Positions 9,159 to 19,221 are shown, numbered from the stretch's first letter. The stretch: DNA of 64,000 nucleotides from Streptomyces xiamenensis (GCF_000993785.3 NZ_CP009922.3:2542001-2606000), one strand, 5' to 3'. The notes: generated by a model not told the origin, from the letters alone. Program-made: numbers and translations.

Positions 9159-11477
9159 TCAGCGAACCCCCAGCAGCGGGCTCGGGGTCCCGTGCCAGGT
9201 GATGCTCAGGACGTCGCGGGCCCGGGTCGCCGCCACGAAGAGGACGGAGCGGGCCCGCCGCAGCTCGCGCGCGGCCCGCTGCGGGTCCTCGGTCCGCGGC
9301 CTGCCGGACACTGCCGAACGCGGCAGCACCCCCTCGCTGACTCCGGCGATGGCGAGCCGCTGGTACTCCAGGCCCTTCAGCCGGTGCATCGTGCCCACGT
9401 GAATCTCGCCGCCACCCCGCGGCCCGTCCTTGCTGAGTTCCGCGCATGTCAGTCCCGCGTGCCGGGCCAGGTACTCCGCGATCCGGCCGACCCGCTCCTG
9501 GTCGGCGGCACACACCGCGATCCTGCCCGCCACACCGGCCGCGCCGCCCTCTCCCCCGGTCAGCTCGGTCCGCCAGGCCAGCAGGGTCTGTGCCAGCGCG
9601 GCCAGTTCGTCGTCCCAGGTGGCGTAGCCGGCCAGCAGGGGCGCCGGGCCGCGCAGGACCGAACGGTACCCGTCGAGGGTGTCGGTGCCGTCGTCGAGAT
9701 CGTCGAAGCTCTCGCCCCGGACCACCGCCATGGCCTCGGCCAGGATCTCGCGGGTGGTCCGGTAGCTGAGCGTGAGCCGGGAGGCCCGGCCCCGGATGTT
9801 GATCCCGACGGCGCCCAGCGCGACCTGGTTCCCGTACAGGCGCTGGTGGGTATCGCCCGCGATGAACAGGTCGTCGGGGCCCGGCTCGGCCATGGCACGC
9901 AGCATCTTCCAGTGCGCGGGCCGCAGGTCCTGGGCCTCGTCCACCACGATGTGCCGGTAGCGGTGCCGCAGATACCGCATGCCGGAGCCGTCGTCGCCGT
10001 CCCGGTGCACCAGGTCGCCGCCGCCGATCTCCGCCTTGTGCTCACGGCGTGCCGCGATCTTCGCGGCACGCTCGATCTCGAAACGGGCCGCCCGCTCGGC
10101 CGACTGGCCCCAGGTCTCGACGCCGAGCTTGTCCAGCCGCGCGGTGAACTGCTCGATGAGCTTCCACACCCGGTCCCGGTCGGGGCGGGTGAGTGCCTTG
10201 CCCCGGCCGGCGCGGCGGGCCCGGAAGTACGCGGCGCGGGTCGGCACGGACTGGCCGAGGATGACCTGCTCCCACTCCTCGAAGAGGAACTCCGCGTCCC
10301 AGCCGACCGGTCCGGATTCCAGCTCGGCCTCCGCCAGGAGGTGCCGCAGCTCGCGCAGCGCGACCCGGTCCTCGACCCGGTTCTTGATCCGTCCGGGCGG
10401 CGCGCTCTCGCCGGCCACCCGGGCCGCGAGCTGGTCGATGTTCACGATGTCCACCCGGGCCATCAGCTCGGGCGCCATGAGGGAGGACAGCCGGGCCCGC
10501 AGCTCGGTGGTGAGGTTCTTGGTGAAGGTGGTGAGCAGGATCGGCTTGCTGTGACCGGGCGGCAGTTGCCGCGCCAGGTGGTGCACGCGGTGCAGAGCAA
10601 CGATGGTCTTGCCGGTGCCCGGCCCTCCGGAGACCCGGGCCGGGCCGCTGTACTCCCGCTCCACCAGCCGCGCCTGGCTGGGGTGCAGAAAGACCTTCCA
10701 GAGCCGGAAGTCACCCTCCTCGATGGCGGCCTGGACATCCTCGTCCACCGTGGTGACCGTCATCCGGCTCAGCGCCGAGCCGAAGTCGTCCGGGTCCACC
10801 GGGGTGTCGGCCCGCATCTGACTGGTGATCTCGGCCCGGATGTCCTCCGGCGGCATTCCGGCCGCCAGTCCGTACAGCACGTCCTTGGACAGCAGGGGGG
10901 CGTCCCGGACCAGGGAGTCGAGCTCCGCCTCGTCGGTGACGGCCAGCGCGAGGTCGATCAGCGGCTCGGCGACGCCGAGGTCCCGCAGTTCCCCGGCGGT
11001 GTGCCCGGTGAGCAGTGGGGTGGCGGGCGTGACGCTGACGGGTTCGGCAGCGGGCGCGGGAGCTTCCTCAGGCGCCGGCGCCGCCTCGGGTTCCGCCCGG
11101 GTCAGCCGCACCCCGGCCCGGCGCAGGGTGCTTTCCCCGACGACGGACAGATCGACGAACTCGATCTCGCCGCTGATCCGGTTGACGGCGACATCGAGTT
11201 GCTCGTACACGTCCTTGCGGTGCCGGACGGCGAGCACCAGCCAGCTCGGCAGGCCCTTGACGTCCTCTCCGGCCCGTGCCAGCAGGACACGGTAGGAACT
11301 GCCGAGCTTCGCCCGGTAGATCCGCGCGTTGCCCTTGAGCGGCTTGAGGTCGAGCCCCGGGTGATCGGGGTTGAGCCGGAACCGGTGACAGAAGTTGTAG
11401 AAGTCGCTCTTGACGGTCCGGTCGAGCTTGTACAGCTCCTCTTCGGCCTTCTGGTACAGACTCAGCCGGGCGTTCAT
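9159..11477 (-). CDS. UvrD/Rep-type helicase with N-terminal RelE/ParE-like domain
   Basis: A 772-residue protein. Residues 1-95 resemble a RelE/ParE toxin fold: a basic helical start (EEELYKLDRTVKSDFYNFC), LKPLKGNARIYRAKLG, SSYRVLLAR, then WLVLAVRHRKDVYE. A Pro/Ala/Glu-rich linker follows (about 125-150). The SF1 core has Walker A SGGPGTGKT near 280-288, motif II VVDEAQDLRP near 510, and RLKGLEYQRL and FVAATRARDVL near the end. The start overlaps the stop of the DruE-like gene by four bases (ATGA), so the two are one transcription and translation unit. Normally such toxins are stand-alone and paired with an antitoxin; none is present here. Whether the domain is an RNase, a DNA gyrase poison-like fold or only a recognition module cannot be told from the sequence. 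Confidence 0.75.
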   Translation of the reverse strand: MNARLSLYQKAEEELYKLDRTVKSDFYNFCHRFRLNPDHPGLDLKPLKGNARIYRAKLGSSYRVLLARAGEDVKGLPSWLVLAVRHRKDVYEQLDVAVNRISGEIEFVDLSVVGESTLRRAGVRLTRAEPEAAPAPEEAPAPAAEPVSVTPATPLLTGHTAGELRDLGVAEPLIDLALAVTDEAELDSLVRDAPLLSKDVLYGLAAGMPPEDIRAEITSQMRADTPVDPDDFGSALSRMTVTTVDEDVQAAIEEGDFRLWKVFLHPSQARLVEREYSGPARVSGGPGTGKTIVALHRVHHLARQLPPGHSKPILLTTFTKNLTTELRARLSSLMAPELMARVDIVNIDQLAARVAGESAPPGRIKNRVEDRVALRELRHLLAEAELESGPVGWDAEFLFEEWEQVILGQSVPTRAAYFRARRAGRGKALTRPDRDRVWKLIEQFTARLDKLGVETWGQSAERAARFEIERAAKIAARREHKAEIGGGDLVHRDGDDGSGMRYLRHRYRHIVVDEAQDLRPAHWKMLRAMAEPGPDDLFIAGDTHQRLYGNQVALGAVGINIRGRASRLTLSYRTTREILAEAMAVVRGESFDDLDDGTDTLDGYRSVLRGPAPLLAGYATWDDELAALAQTLLAWRTELTGGEGGAAGVAGRIAVCAADQERVGRIAEYLARHAGLTCAELSKDGPRGGGEIHVGTMHRLKGLEYQRLAIAGVSEGVLPRSAVSGRPRTEDPQRAARELRRARSVLFVAATRARDVLSITWHGTPSPLLGVR

Positions 11478-14400
11478 CGGGCGGCACCCTCACTTTCCGG
11501 TTTCTGCGGCACATCGGGCAGCAGCGCGATCATCGACTCGAAGTGCTCCAGCCAGCCGGCGGCGGTGCGTACCGTCCAGCCGGCCGCGGCGTAGGCCGCG
11601 TCCCGCCGCTCGGCCTCCTGGTCGCCCTCCGCTTCCGGTCCATGATGACCGCCGGGTACGACAGCGACCTTCAGTCCGTGCTCCTCCCAGGCGAATTCGG
11701 CCAGCCAGTGTCCGGATCCCAGCTCGTGGCCGCAGACCGGGGCCTTCTTTCCGGCCGCGGCCAGCCGGTCGGCGAGCTCCGCGAGTTCGGGTTCGGTGCC
11801 GTCCTCGTTGAGGAACGGCAGGATGCCGGTCTCCCACTCCGGGTCGCGCAGCACGTCCGCGAGCCGCGCCCGGACCACGGCGGCGTGCTCGGGGTCCTGT
11901 GCCCGTGCCCGCGCGACCGGCTCCGGGTCGGGTTCCCTCCCGGAGCGCGCGCCGCCGCACACCGCGAGCGCCTCCAGCGGGTAGGCGTCCACGCCGCCCG
12001 TCGTGAGCTGGACTCCGTCCCCGCCGGCATGGTCCAGGAACTGGGCGAGGTTGGTCCAGTACAGCCACGCGCGCCACTGTTCCCGGTGCCGCTCGCGCTC
12101 CAGGGCCGGGGCCGAGTCGTCCAGTACGGCCAGCAGGCTCCACCGCGGCAGCCCTGTGTCGTCGACCGCCGTGGTGAACACCAGCGGCAGCCCGGTGGCG
12201 TCGTGCGCCCGGAAGATGTGCACGGCGTCCTCGGCCGGTTCGCTCTCCCCGGTCCCGTCACCGGTGAGGGCCTTCCTCAGCCCCTGGACGACACCGGCCC
12301 GCGAGCGGGTGGACGCCACCGGCTCCACCGACGGCACCGCCATCAGCCCACTGACCAGGGCACCGGCCCGCAGAGCCCACACCCGGTCCTCGGGGTCCCG
12401 CAGATAAGCCAGCAGCGTGTCCAGGGGATTGACGTACACCTGCCCGGCGAAGCCCGCCCGGCTGCCCCCGCACTGCTCGTACAGGTCCTTCGCACCCTCC
12501 TGCGGGACGGGCCCGTACGGCGGCCACACCGGACGCGCCCGCCCGGAACGCCCTTCGAACAGGTCCAGGTCGTCCCAGGTCAGCTGGAAGACCACCTGTC
12601 CGTCCGCCCGCAGCGCGTTGCGCCGCGCCGCGTCCTGTGCCAGCCGGTTGTGTTCCCCGGTGGCGTGGAAGCGGCGGCCGTCGAGGTAGACCTTGACGCC
12701 GCGGGCCTGACCGTCGGCGCGGGTGAAGGTGAAGTCGGTACGCGTACCCCGCAGCCGCTGCTGCGCGGTCAGCCGCCAGTGCGTCACCGAGGACCCGCCC
12801 GTGAACCGCAGATGTCCGCTCGCCCGGCCGTCCTCGTCCAGCGCCGCGTCCTCCTGCCGCTTCGACCAGTCCCGCAGAATCGCGAGGAACCGGGCCTCCA
12901 GGTCGGATTCGACCTGGGCGTCCAGTCCGATGAGGCCGGTGTGCCGCACCGGTTCCGTTGCCCAGATGTCCTCGCCGTCCGGGCCCGTCAGCAGCGATTC
13001 GATGAGGTCGAGGGCTTCCCGCCGGGACACCACGTCCTGATGCTCGTCGGGGGTGTACCGCCGCAGACAGCGGTGGCAGGCGCGGCGTTCCTCCTCCGCG
13101 CACGGGCACTCGGTCAGCGCGCGGTGGGCGTCGGCCAGCGTCTGCCGGAAAGTGTCCGGGTCGACGAGCCGGTGCAGATAGCCGGTGCCGCCGGGCAGCG
13201 TGTCGAACAGCACCAGGAACCAGCGCCGTTCCCCTGTCCCCGCGTCGGGCATGGAGGCCATGGTCGTGTCCAGGTGCTGCGGGTCGCCGCCGAAGTGCTG
13301 GTCCACTCCGAGCCGCAGAGCCGCCCGGAAGGAGTGGATCTTCTCCTGCACCAGCATGGTGGCCGCGGGCAGCAGCACCCGCAGCGCCTCGGTGTGCAGT
13401 TCGTGGGCCAGCAGCAGCCGTTCGTCCCGGACCGGCTCCCCCGCCGCCGAGGACGTACGGCCCCTGCGGCGCGGACACCACGGCCGGTGGTTCCGCAGCC
13501 TGGGATCACGGCCGCCCGAGGACGAGGCCCCGTCCGGCTCGTGCTCGAACAGCGGCTGCCCGTCGGCCGTGGCCGCCCCGCACCCCGTGCACACGTGGAA
13601 CGGGTTCAGCCGCACCGACTGCCCGGCGATCTCCTCCCGGGCGGGCAGACCCTGGCGGGCCACGCCGACGTTCACCTTGCGGATCACGGCGGCGCGGGTG
13701 AAGTCCACACCGAACGTCTGTGAGGTGTGCCGCCAGGACTTCCCGGGCTCGATCGCCTCCGGCGGGATGTCCACGGCGTCCACCACCTGGTAGGTGCGGA
13801 AGTCGCGTTCGTCCCGGTCGTCGCGGATCCGGGCGTCCTCGGCCCGGTCCCAGGAAGTGACGGTGGACGGCTGGATCACCCGGAAGAGCGAGGAGCCGTC
13901 GTCCGCGAGCCGCATCGAATGGCAGCGGGGGCACGGGCTCGTGTCGGTCTCCGCGTCCGCCGTGCGCACGTAGCCGCAGTCCTGGCACAGTCGCCAGGTC
14001 TGCCACGCCCGGTGCCCCGGGGTGCCGATCTCCAGCCCGGTGATCCGGTGCCGGTAGCCGTTGGCGTAGAAGGTGTTGCCCGGCGCCAGCTCGGTCACCG
14101 CGAACCGCCGGGGCCGCTCGTACGTCCGGGGATCGTTCCGGTACTGGGCCCGGCCGGTGACCGGGTGCTCCCCGTCCCGCGAGTACAGACCGGCGCTGAG
14201 GGTGGTCCTGGCGTCGGCGAGCGCGTAGTTGGGCAGCAGCCCCGCATCGCACAGGGCCTGCTGCGCGGGCACCTCGCCCAGCCGCATCAGCTGCCTGCCG
14301 ACCCCGCGCCGTTCGGCGTCCAGTTCGGCGAGCTGCCGCTTCTCCTCCTCGTCCGCGCCCTGGCGTTCCTCCCGCTCCGTCAGCTCCTGGTGGGCGTCGG

Positions 14401-17400
14401 CGATGGCGTCCAGCCGGGCCCGCAGAGCACGGTCATGGCTCCACCACTCCGCCTCGGCCCGCTCGGCGGCGCCGCGCAGACCGCCCGTGGCGTACCGGCG
14501 CAGTTCGTCCGCCGACTCCTCGCTCACGCCCTCGGGGAACAACGCCAGGAAACGGTCCGCCAGTTCCTCGCCCCGGGCCAGGGCACACTCCACCAGCTCG
14601 GCCAGATAGCCGAGAGGCCCGAACAACTGGGGTGCCCTGCGGGGCAGCGCGCCCAGCGCCACCGGGCCGCCGGAGGACGGAGCCCGTACACCGTGCTCCG
14701 GGTGGCCCAGTTCCCCGCGCGCCGCCAGATCCAGCAGGTGCGCCAGGTACTGGCGGCGCAGGATCTCCACCGCCGACAGATGGCAGCCGGGCGGCACGAT
14801 CTCGCCGGCGATCATCTTCACCGGTTCTTCCAGGAAGTACAGGTCGCGCCGTTTGCGCTCCGGGATGGTCAGCAGGAAGGCGTTCCCGTCCCGGCGGCCG
14901 GCCCGGCCCACGCGCTGGGTGTAGCCGGCCGGGGTGCGCGGCAGCGAGGCCAGCACCACGGCCGAGAGGTCCCCGATGTCGATGCCCATCTCCAGCGTCG
15001 GGGTACAGGCCAGGACGTTCGGATCGTTGAACCGCTCGCCCGCTTTGAAGGCCCGTTCCGTCTCCTCGCGCTGGGCCCGCTCCAGCAGCCCGGTGTGTTC
15101 GGCGGTGATCACCTGGTACGTGCCGGCCTCGCGGTACAGCCGCCGGTAGTAGTCGTCGCGGTAGTCGCGGTCCCGGTGGTGGATGTTCTGTTCGGCCGCC
15201 CGGTCCCCGGCGACCAGCAGCGCGTCCGGGCGGCGGGTGCAGCGGTAGGTGGGGCAGGGCTGGCCGTCCCACTGGGCCAGTTGCCCGGGCGGCACGGTCT
15301 GCTCCCAGAAGCAGTGCGGGCAGCGCACATAGGCGGTATTGACCTGCTCGTCCGTCAGCAGGACCGCTTCGATACCGCCCGGCCGCAGCCCGTACACCCG
15401 CAGCGCGCTGTCACCGGGCACCCGGGAGGCCAGCAGCCCGGCCTCGTGCAGCGCGGGCAGCAGTCGCAGCCAGAAGTCCGGCGCCTGTTCCCGGGTGAGC
15501 CGCAGGGCGCTCTGCGCCCACCGCTCGTACCAGGACAGCCGGCCGGTCGCGAAATCGAACTCGCTGCCGGCCTTCGGCTTGTCGAGCAGGAACACGGGTG
15601 CCGCCACCCACGGCGGGAACGCCCGCATGCCCTGCGCCCGCCGCCCGTTGATGAAGTAACGGTCGGTTCCCATCCGTTCCGTGTACCGCTCCAGCCAGCG
15701 GTGTCCGACTGCGCCACGGGTCCGCAGGCGTTCCAGCAGCACCCGCAGGAAGCCCAGATACCGCTGCGGGGTCTGCTCCTCCGGCTCCGGTCCGTGCCGG
15801 TGCCTGGCCTGCGGGTCCAGGTGCACGGAGCGCACCAGCGCCGCCGCCGCGTCCGGGTCGGCGATCCGGACGGACGCCGCGACGGTCCGGGTCAGCTCCA
15901 GCGTGCGGCCCCGGCGGGAGCCGAACCCGAACTCCATGACGGTGTCGAACGCGAGCCGTTCCCCGACCAGCCGCCAGGTGCGCAGATCTCCGCCACGTCC
16001 GGCGCCCTCCAGCAGAGTGGGCACGTTGCGCAGCCCGTGCAGGTCCGGGGGTACGACCGCCGCCAGCACCTCGGGGTCGGTGGTGGCCGCCACGGTGTCG
16101 GCGATCAGGTCGTGGAGCGCGGTGGGCCGCTCGGCGCTCAGCTGCCCCTTGAGCAGAGCGCGCAGCGAGAAGGTGTACGAGCGGTTGGCGACGAACCCGG
16201 CCCGGTGCGCGGCGTCCTGGACGGAGTCGCTGAACATGAGCGTCTTGCGCTCCCGGCGGTCCCTGCCCAGTTCGTTCCCGGTGAACAGCCGGGTGATCGC
16301 GGCGGCGGCGAGGGCGGCGGGGCCGGTGCCCAGATAGCGGATGGCCTGCCGCTCGCCGCAGGCGGGGCACCAGTCCTCCTTGCCGGCCGTGTTGGCGGTC
16401 TCGCCGAGAAGGACCAGGACGAAGGCGGTGTCCGGCGACTTCAGGTCGGGCTCGCCGGTGGCCGGGTCGTAGTCCCGGGCCGGGTCGGGCGGGCGCAGCC
16501 GTCCGTTCACCCCGTCCAGCACCATCAGCATGCCGCCGGCGCCGTGCAGTGGGGTGGGCCGCCCGGACCCCGTGTTCCCCTGGGTGCGGCCGCTCACCGG
16601 CACCGGTCCGCGGGCGGCGCCCTCCCCCGCCTCACCGTCGGTGGCGACGATCAGGTTCCGGACCCGCAGCTTGTCCTGGCTGGTGGATGCCCGCCGGATG
16701 CGGGCCGGGTCGAACTCGACGGCCTGATCGTCGCTCTCCGGTGAGAACACCGCCCAGCCGGACCGGCCGCACTCGCGGCAGTACACGGCGGGCAGGAAGA
16801 GATTGGCGACCTGGCCGGAGGTGCCGGTGTGCACGGGGGCGGCCCGGTCGGCCGCCGTGGCCCTCTCGTCCCGGACGTCCGCCGCGTCCCAGCGGAACTC
16901 GGCGCGCGGCCACGGCAGTACCCCGCGCAGCAGCCGGGTCACCGACCGCGCCCACTGGTGCACCTCCACATGGACGAACGGGCGCGCCCGCTCCCCGGGG
17001 GGCGACTGGGGGTCGCGGGCCACCGACAGGAGGGCGACGAGCCGGGCGAGCGCGTCGGCGCTCACCCCGGGCCGCTCGGTGATGGAGCGCCCCCACGAGG
17101 AGGCGCCGTGCTGCCGCAGCGCGTCCAGCACATCGGGAGCCGACCTGAGCCCGTCGGCGAGGGAGGCCAGGACGGCCCGGGTGAGGATGTGCCGCTTCAT
17201 GACCTCGCCCAGGGCGTGCGGGTCGGTGTTCCGGGTACCGGTCACGGCCTCGACCAGATCCGCGAACTCCTCTTCGCCCCGGGCCGGGTCCGGAAGGGCC
17301 GTCAGCTCCTCGGGAGTGGGCAGGGGCAGCCGCCAGTCGATGGCGTCCCAGGGCAGGAGGGTGTCCACGGGCTGCCGTTCCTCGCCGATGACCGCGTCGG

Positions 17401-18295
17401 CCGGGAACGGGGTCGCGAACACCTGCCCGGCCACGGTGCGCAGCCGTTCCGTGCCCGCGTCGTCGGTTGCTCCGGAGGCCAGGGTGGCGGAGGTGGCCAC
17501 CGGGCAGATGTCTCCGAGCGGCCGGCCCTCCCGGGAGGCGCCGAGCGCGGCGGCCAGCCGGCGCAGCAGCATGGCCACGTCGGTGCCCTGGGCACCGTCG
17601 TAGGTGTGGAACTCGTCGACGACGGCATAGCGCAGATCGGCTTGGTACCACAACGGGGCGTCGTCAGCCCGCTGGAGCAGCAGGTCCAGCATCTTGTAGT
17701 TGGTGATGAGGATGTCGGGCGGCGAGGACTGCATCGCCGAACGCCGGGTCTCCACCCGTTCGTAGCGGATGGCGGACCGCTCGCCGATGTACAGCCCCGC
17801 GGTGACACCGCTCAGCTCGCGGTGACGCATGAGGAGTTCGTTGATGCGCTGCGCCTGGTCGGTGGCGAGTGCGTTCATCGGGTACAGCAGCAGTGCCTTG
17901 ACCCCCGGGGTGCCCGCGGCGCGCTCGCGGGCACAGTGGTCGAGCACGGGGAAGAGGAACGACTCGGTCTTCCCGGAGCCGGTACCGGTGGTGATGAGGG
18001 TGGGCAGCGGGGTGTGTCCGCGCGCGGAGGACAGCCGCGCGAAGGCACGGGCCTGGTGGGCGTACGGGGTGAACCCGTCCGGGGCCCAGTCGAGGGTCCG
18101 TCGCCACGTCTGGCCTTCCGCGACGGTGAACGGGGCCCGGATGCGGAGATAGGGGCCCCGGAACATGCCGGAGGTGTCGTCGCCCAGGAACCGGTGCAGG
18201 GCTTCCCTGGCCCCCTCGTCGGTCAACGCGTAGGTGGTGGAGAGGTACTGGAGCAGGTTCTCCTTCAGCCCCCGCGCCTCCAGCGTCGGTCTCAT
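11474..18295 (-). CDS. Giant DEAD/DEAH-type helicase with DUF1998 and C-terminal nuclease-like region (DruE-like)
   Basis: A 2273-residue SF2 protein. Walker A TGTGSGKT is at 103-110 and motif II VVDEFHTYD near 225. A very large insertion follows before the second RecA domain (TPTLEMGIDIGD and YTQRVGRAGRRDG near 1090-1130). A DUF1998/MZB domain has LPGGTGYLHRLVDP and a Cys cluster (CPCAEEERRACHRC) near 1700-1745, likely binding zinc. Further on, RTDFTFTRADG and VKVYLDGRRFH near 1855-1880 look like a Vsr-type PD-(D/E)XK region. Size and domain order match DruE of Druantia systems, where DruE is the shared core; the usual partners DruA-D, DruF/G/M or DruH are not seen. Here the partner is the coupled UvrD-RelE protein. 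The alternative is a YprA/MrfA-related repair helicase, but those are much smaller. Confidence 0.72.
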   Translation of the reverse strand: MRPTLEARGLKENLLQYLSTTYALTDEGAREALHRFLGDDTSGMFRGPYLRIRAPFTVAEGQTWRRTLDWAPDGFTPYAHQARAFARLSSARGHTPLPTLITTGTGSGKTESFLFPVLDHCARERAAGTPGVKALLLYPMNALATDQAQRINELLMRHRELSGVTAGLYIGERSAIRYERVETRRSAMQSSPPDILITNYKMLDLLLQRADDAPLWYQADLRYAVVDEFHTYDGAQGTDVAMLLRRLAAALGASREGRPLGDICPVATSATLASGATDDAGTERLRTVAGQVFATPFPADAVIGEERQPVDTLLPWDAIDWRLPLPTPEELTALPDPARGEEEFADLVEAVTGTRNTDPHALGEVMKRHILTRAVLASLADGLRSAPDVLDALRQHGASSWGRSITERPGVSADALARLVALLSVARDPQSPPGERARPFVHVEVHQWARSVTRLLRGVLPWPRAEFRWDAADVRDERATAADRAAPVHTGTSGQVANLFLPAVYCRECGRSGWAVFSPESDDQAVEFDPARIRRASTSQDKLRVRNLIVATDGEAGEGAARGPVPVSGRTQGNTGSGRPTPLHGAGGMLMVLDGVNGRLRPPDPARDYDPATGEPDLKSPDTAFVLVLLGETANTAGKEDWCPACGERQAIRYLGTGPAALAAAAITRLFTGNELGRDRRERKTLMFSDSVQDAAHRAGFVANRSYTFSLRALLKGQLSAERPTALHDLIADTVAATTDPEVLAAVVPPDLHGLRNVPTLLEGAGRGGDLRTWRLVGERLAFDTVMEFGFGSRRGRTLELTRTVAASVRIADPDAAAALVRSVHLDPQARHRHGPEPEEQTPQRYLGFLRVLLERLRTRGAVGHRWLERYTERMGTDRYFINGRRAQGMRAFPPWVAAPVFLLDKPKAGSEFDFATGRLSWYERWAQSALRLTREQAPDFWLRLLPALHEAGLLASRVPGDSALRVYGLRPGGIEAVLLTDEQVNTAYVRCPHCFWEQTVPPGQLAQWDGQPCPTYRCTRRPDALLVAGDRAAEQNIHHRDRDYRDDYYRRLYREAGTYQVITAEHTGLLERAQREETERAFKAGERFNDPNVLACTPTLEMGIDIGDLSAVVLASLPRTPAGYTQRVGRAGRRDGNAFLLTIPERKRRDLYFLEEPVKMIAGEIVPPGCHLSAVEILRRQYLAHLLDLAARGELGHPEHGVRAPSSGGPVALGALPRRAPQLFGPLGYLAELVECALARGEELADRFLALFPEGVSEESADELRRYATGGLRGAAERAEAEWWSHDRALRARLDAIADAHQELTEREERQGADEEEKRQLAELDAERRGVGRQLMRLGEVPAQQALCDAGLLPNYALADARTTLSAGLYSRDGEHPVTGRAQYRNDPRTYERPRRFAVTELAPGNTFYANGYRHRITGLEIGTPGHRAWQTWRLCQDCGYVRTADAETDTSPCPRCHSMRLADDGSSLFRVIQPSTVTSWDRAEDARIRDDRDERDFRTYQVVDAVDIPPEAIEPGKSWRHTSQTFGVDFTRAAVIRKVNVGVARQGLPAREEIAGQSVRLNPFHVCTGCGAATADGQPLFEHEPDGASSSGGRDPRLRNHRPWCPRRRGRTSSAAGEPVRDERLLLAHELHTEALRVLLPAATMLVQEKIHSFRAALRLGVDQHFGGDPQHLDTTMASMPDAGTGERRWFLVLFDTLPGGTGYLHRLVDPDTFRQTLADAHRALTECPCAEEERRACHRCLRRYTPDEHQDVVSRREALDLIESLLTGPDGEDIWATEPVRHTGLIGLDAQVESDLEARFLAILRDWSKRQEDAALDEDGRASGHLRFTGGSSVTHWRLTAQQRLRGTRTDFTFTRADGQARGVKVYLDGRRFHATGEHNRLAQDAARRNALRADGQVVFQLTWDDLDLFEGRSGRARPVWPPYGPVPQEGAKDLYEQCGGSRAGFAGQVYVNPLDTLLAYLRDPEDRVWALRAGALVSGLMAVPSVEPVASTRSRAGVVQGLRKALTGDGTGESEPAEDAVHIFRAHDATGLPLVFTTAVDDTGLPRWSLLAVLDDSAPALERERHREQWRAWLYWTNLAQFLDHAGGDGVQLTTGGVDAYPLEALAVCGGARSGREPDPEPVARARAQDPEHAAVVRARLADVLRDPEWETGILPFLNEDGTEPELAELADRLAAAGKKAPVCGHELGSGHWLAEFAWEEHGLKVAVVPGGHHGPEAEGDQEAERRDAAYAAAGWTVRTAAGWLEHFESMIALLPDVPQKPESEGAAR

Positions 18296-18341
18296 CGTGC
18301 CCCAACCCCCGTCACGGAAGACTTCGAGCGCATTACCCTAT

Positions 18342-18370
18342 GTCAACCACACACCGGGCGTACACCTCAT
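18342..18370. repeat. 29-bp direct repeat, copy 1
   Basis: A 29-base element ending ACCGGGCGTACACCTCAT recurs at 19657-19685 in the same orientation with 27 of 29 bases identical; only two adjacent bases (CA versus AC) are swapped. It lies 47 bases upstream of the DruE-like start. Read on the minus strand it ends in GGTTGAC, followed here by A, so it supplies a TTGACA -35-like hexamer toward that gene. Confidence 0.75.
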
Positions 18371-18464
18371 GCACACGTACCGCCCCACGGGCCCCGTGGT
18401 TCACGGTGAAGGCGTCGCGGCGCTCAGGACCCGCTCAGGGCGCGGGCGTGCCGCGCTTCTCTCA

Positions 18465-18560
18465 GTGCCACCCCGGCTCGGGCAGGGTCCCCAGGGTCAG
18501 GCGGTGGGCGCCGACCCGTACGGCGAGGCCGGACAGCCGGCCCCGGCTCGGCACCACCGA
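18465..18560 (-). pseudogene. Remnant of a second STAND NTPase gene
   Basis: A 32-codon fragment reads SVVPSRGRLSGLAVRVGAHR and then LTLGTLPEP. The intact STAND protein at 20740 has AIVTSRERLPGLTIRDGAHR followed by LTLGVLPEP, a clear homologue in the same order. Everything before and after this piece is gone, and a stop follows at once. It lies directly downstream of the decayed DUF6879 copy, as the intact STAND gene does in the right-hand cassette. This supports loss of most of a once-complete gene by internal and 3' deletion. Confidence 0.75.
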
Positions 18561-18577
18561 CAGTTCGTTCTCCGCAC

Positions 18578-19221
18578 TCACCGTGTCCGCTGCTCCGTGT
18601 CCGCCGCCGGTGTCCCCGCCATGGTGAGCCGTGGTGGGGGCAGCGGTGCCACGTCGCGCTCGACGTAGGTCCGTACGTCTTCGCCTGCTTCGAAGAGGCC
18701 CTTGATGTAGTCCTCCCAAGGCCTCACGACCGCCGGGTCGGTGAACAGATACGCCCCCTGCGGGTCCCCCGCCTCCGAGTAGCGGACGTGGTGGAGGGCG
18801 GAGCCGTCGTGGGTGACGATCTCGGGGAGGCGGCCCCGGGTCTCCCGGGCCCGCACGGCGTCCGCCGTACGCGGACTGCTGCCGCAGCGAGTGCAGTTCC
18901 CACTGGACGTAGGGGGTCAGGGGCCACTCCACCACCCGCACCCGGTGGAACACGTAGTTGCGCCGCTGGTCCTCTCGCCAGGCGTTCAGGAGACTCTCGC
19001 GACGGTCCTCCAGCCGCAGGGAGGCTTCCCACTCGCCCTGGCGGAGTGCTTCGCGGCTGGGGCTGCGGTTGGCCGGCTCCTCGAAGTGCTGCGCGCGTTC
19101 CAGCTTCCAGGAGCCGCCGTCCCGGATTCCGGCGGTCCGCTCCCGGAAGTCCCGGCGGTAGGCGGGGTTCCAACCAGGTGCCCTGTGAAAGATCCAGGGT
19201 GGGGAGGTCCAGGTCACGCAT
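18578..19221 (-). pseudogene. Frameshifted DUF6879 gene (decayed cassette copy)
   Basis: Homology to the intact DUF6879 protein at 20060 is spread over three frames. The start reads MRDLDLPTLDLSQGTWL in one frame. The middle reads GGSWKLERAQHFEEP through FHRVRVVEWPLTPYVQWEL in a second. The end reads GRLPEIVTHDGSALHHVRYS, AYLFTDPAVVRPWEDYIKGL and VERDVAPLPPP in a third. There are thus two frame breaks, near 19170 and near 18870; the second also lacks about 15-20 codons present in the intact copy. The start still overlaps the upstream 89-codon gene by eight bases, exactly as in the intact cassette. A sequencing error could explain one break but not both plus the neighbouring STAND deletion. 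Confidence 0.8.
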
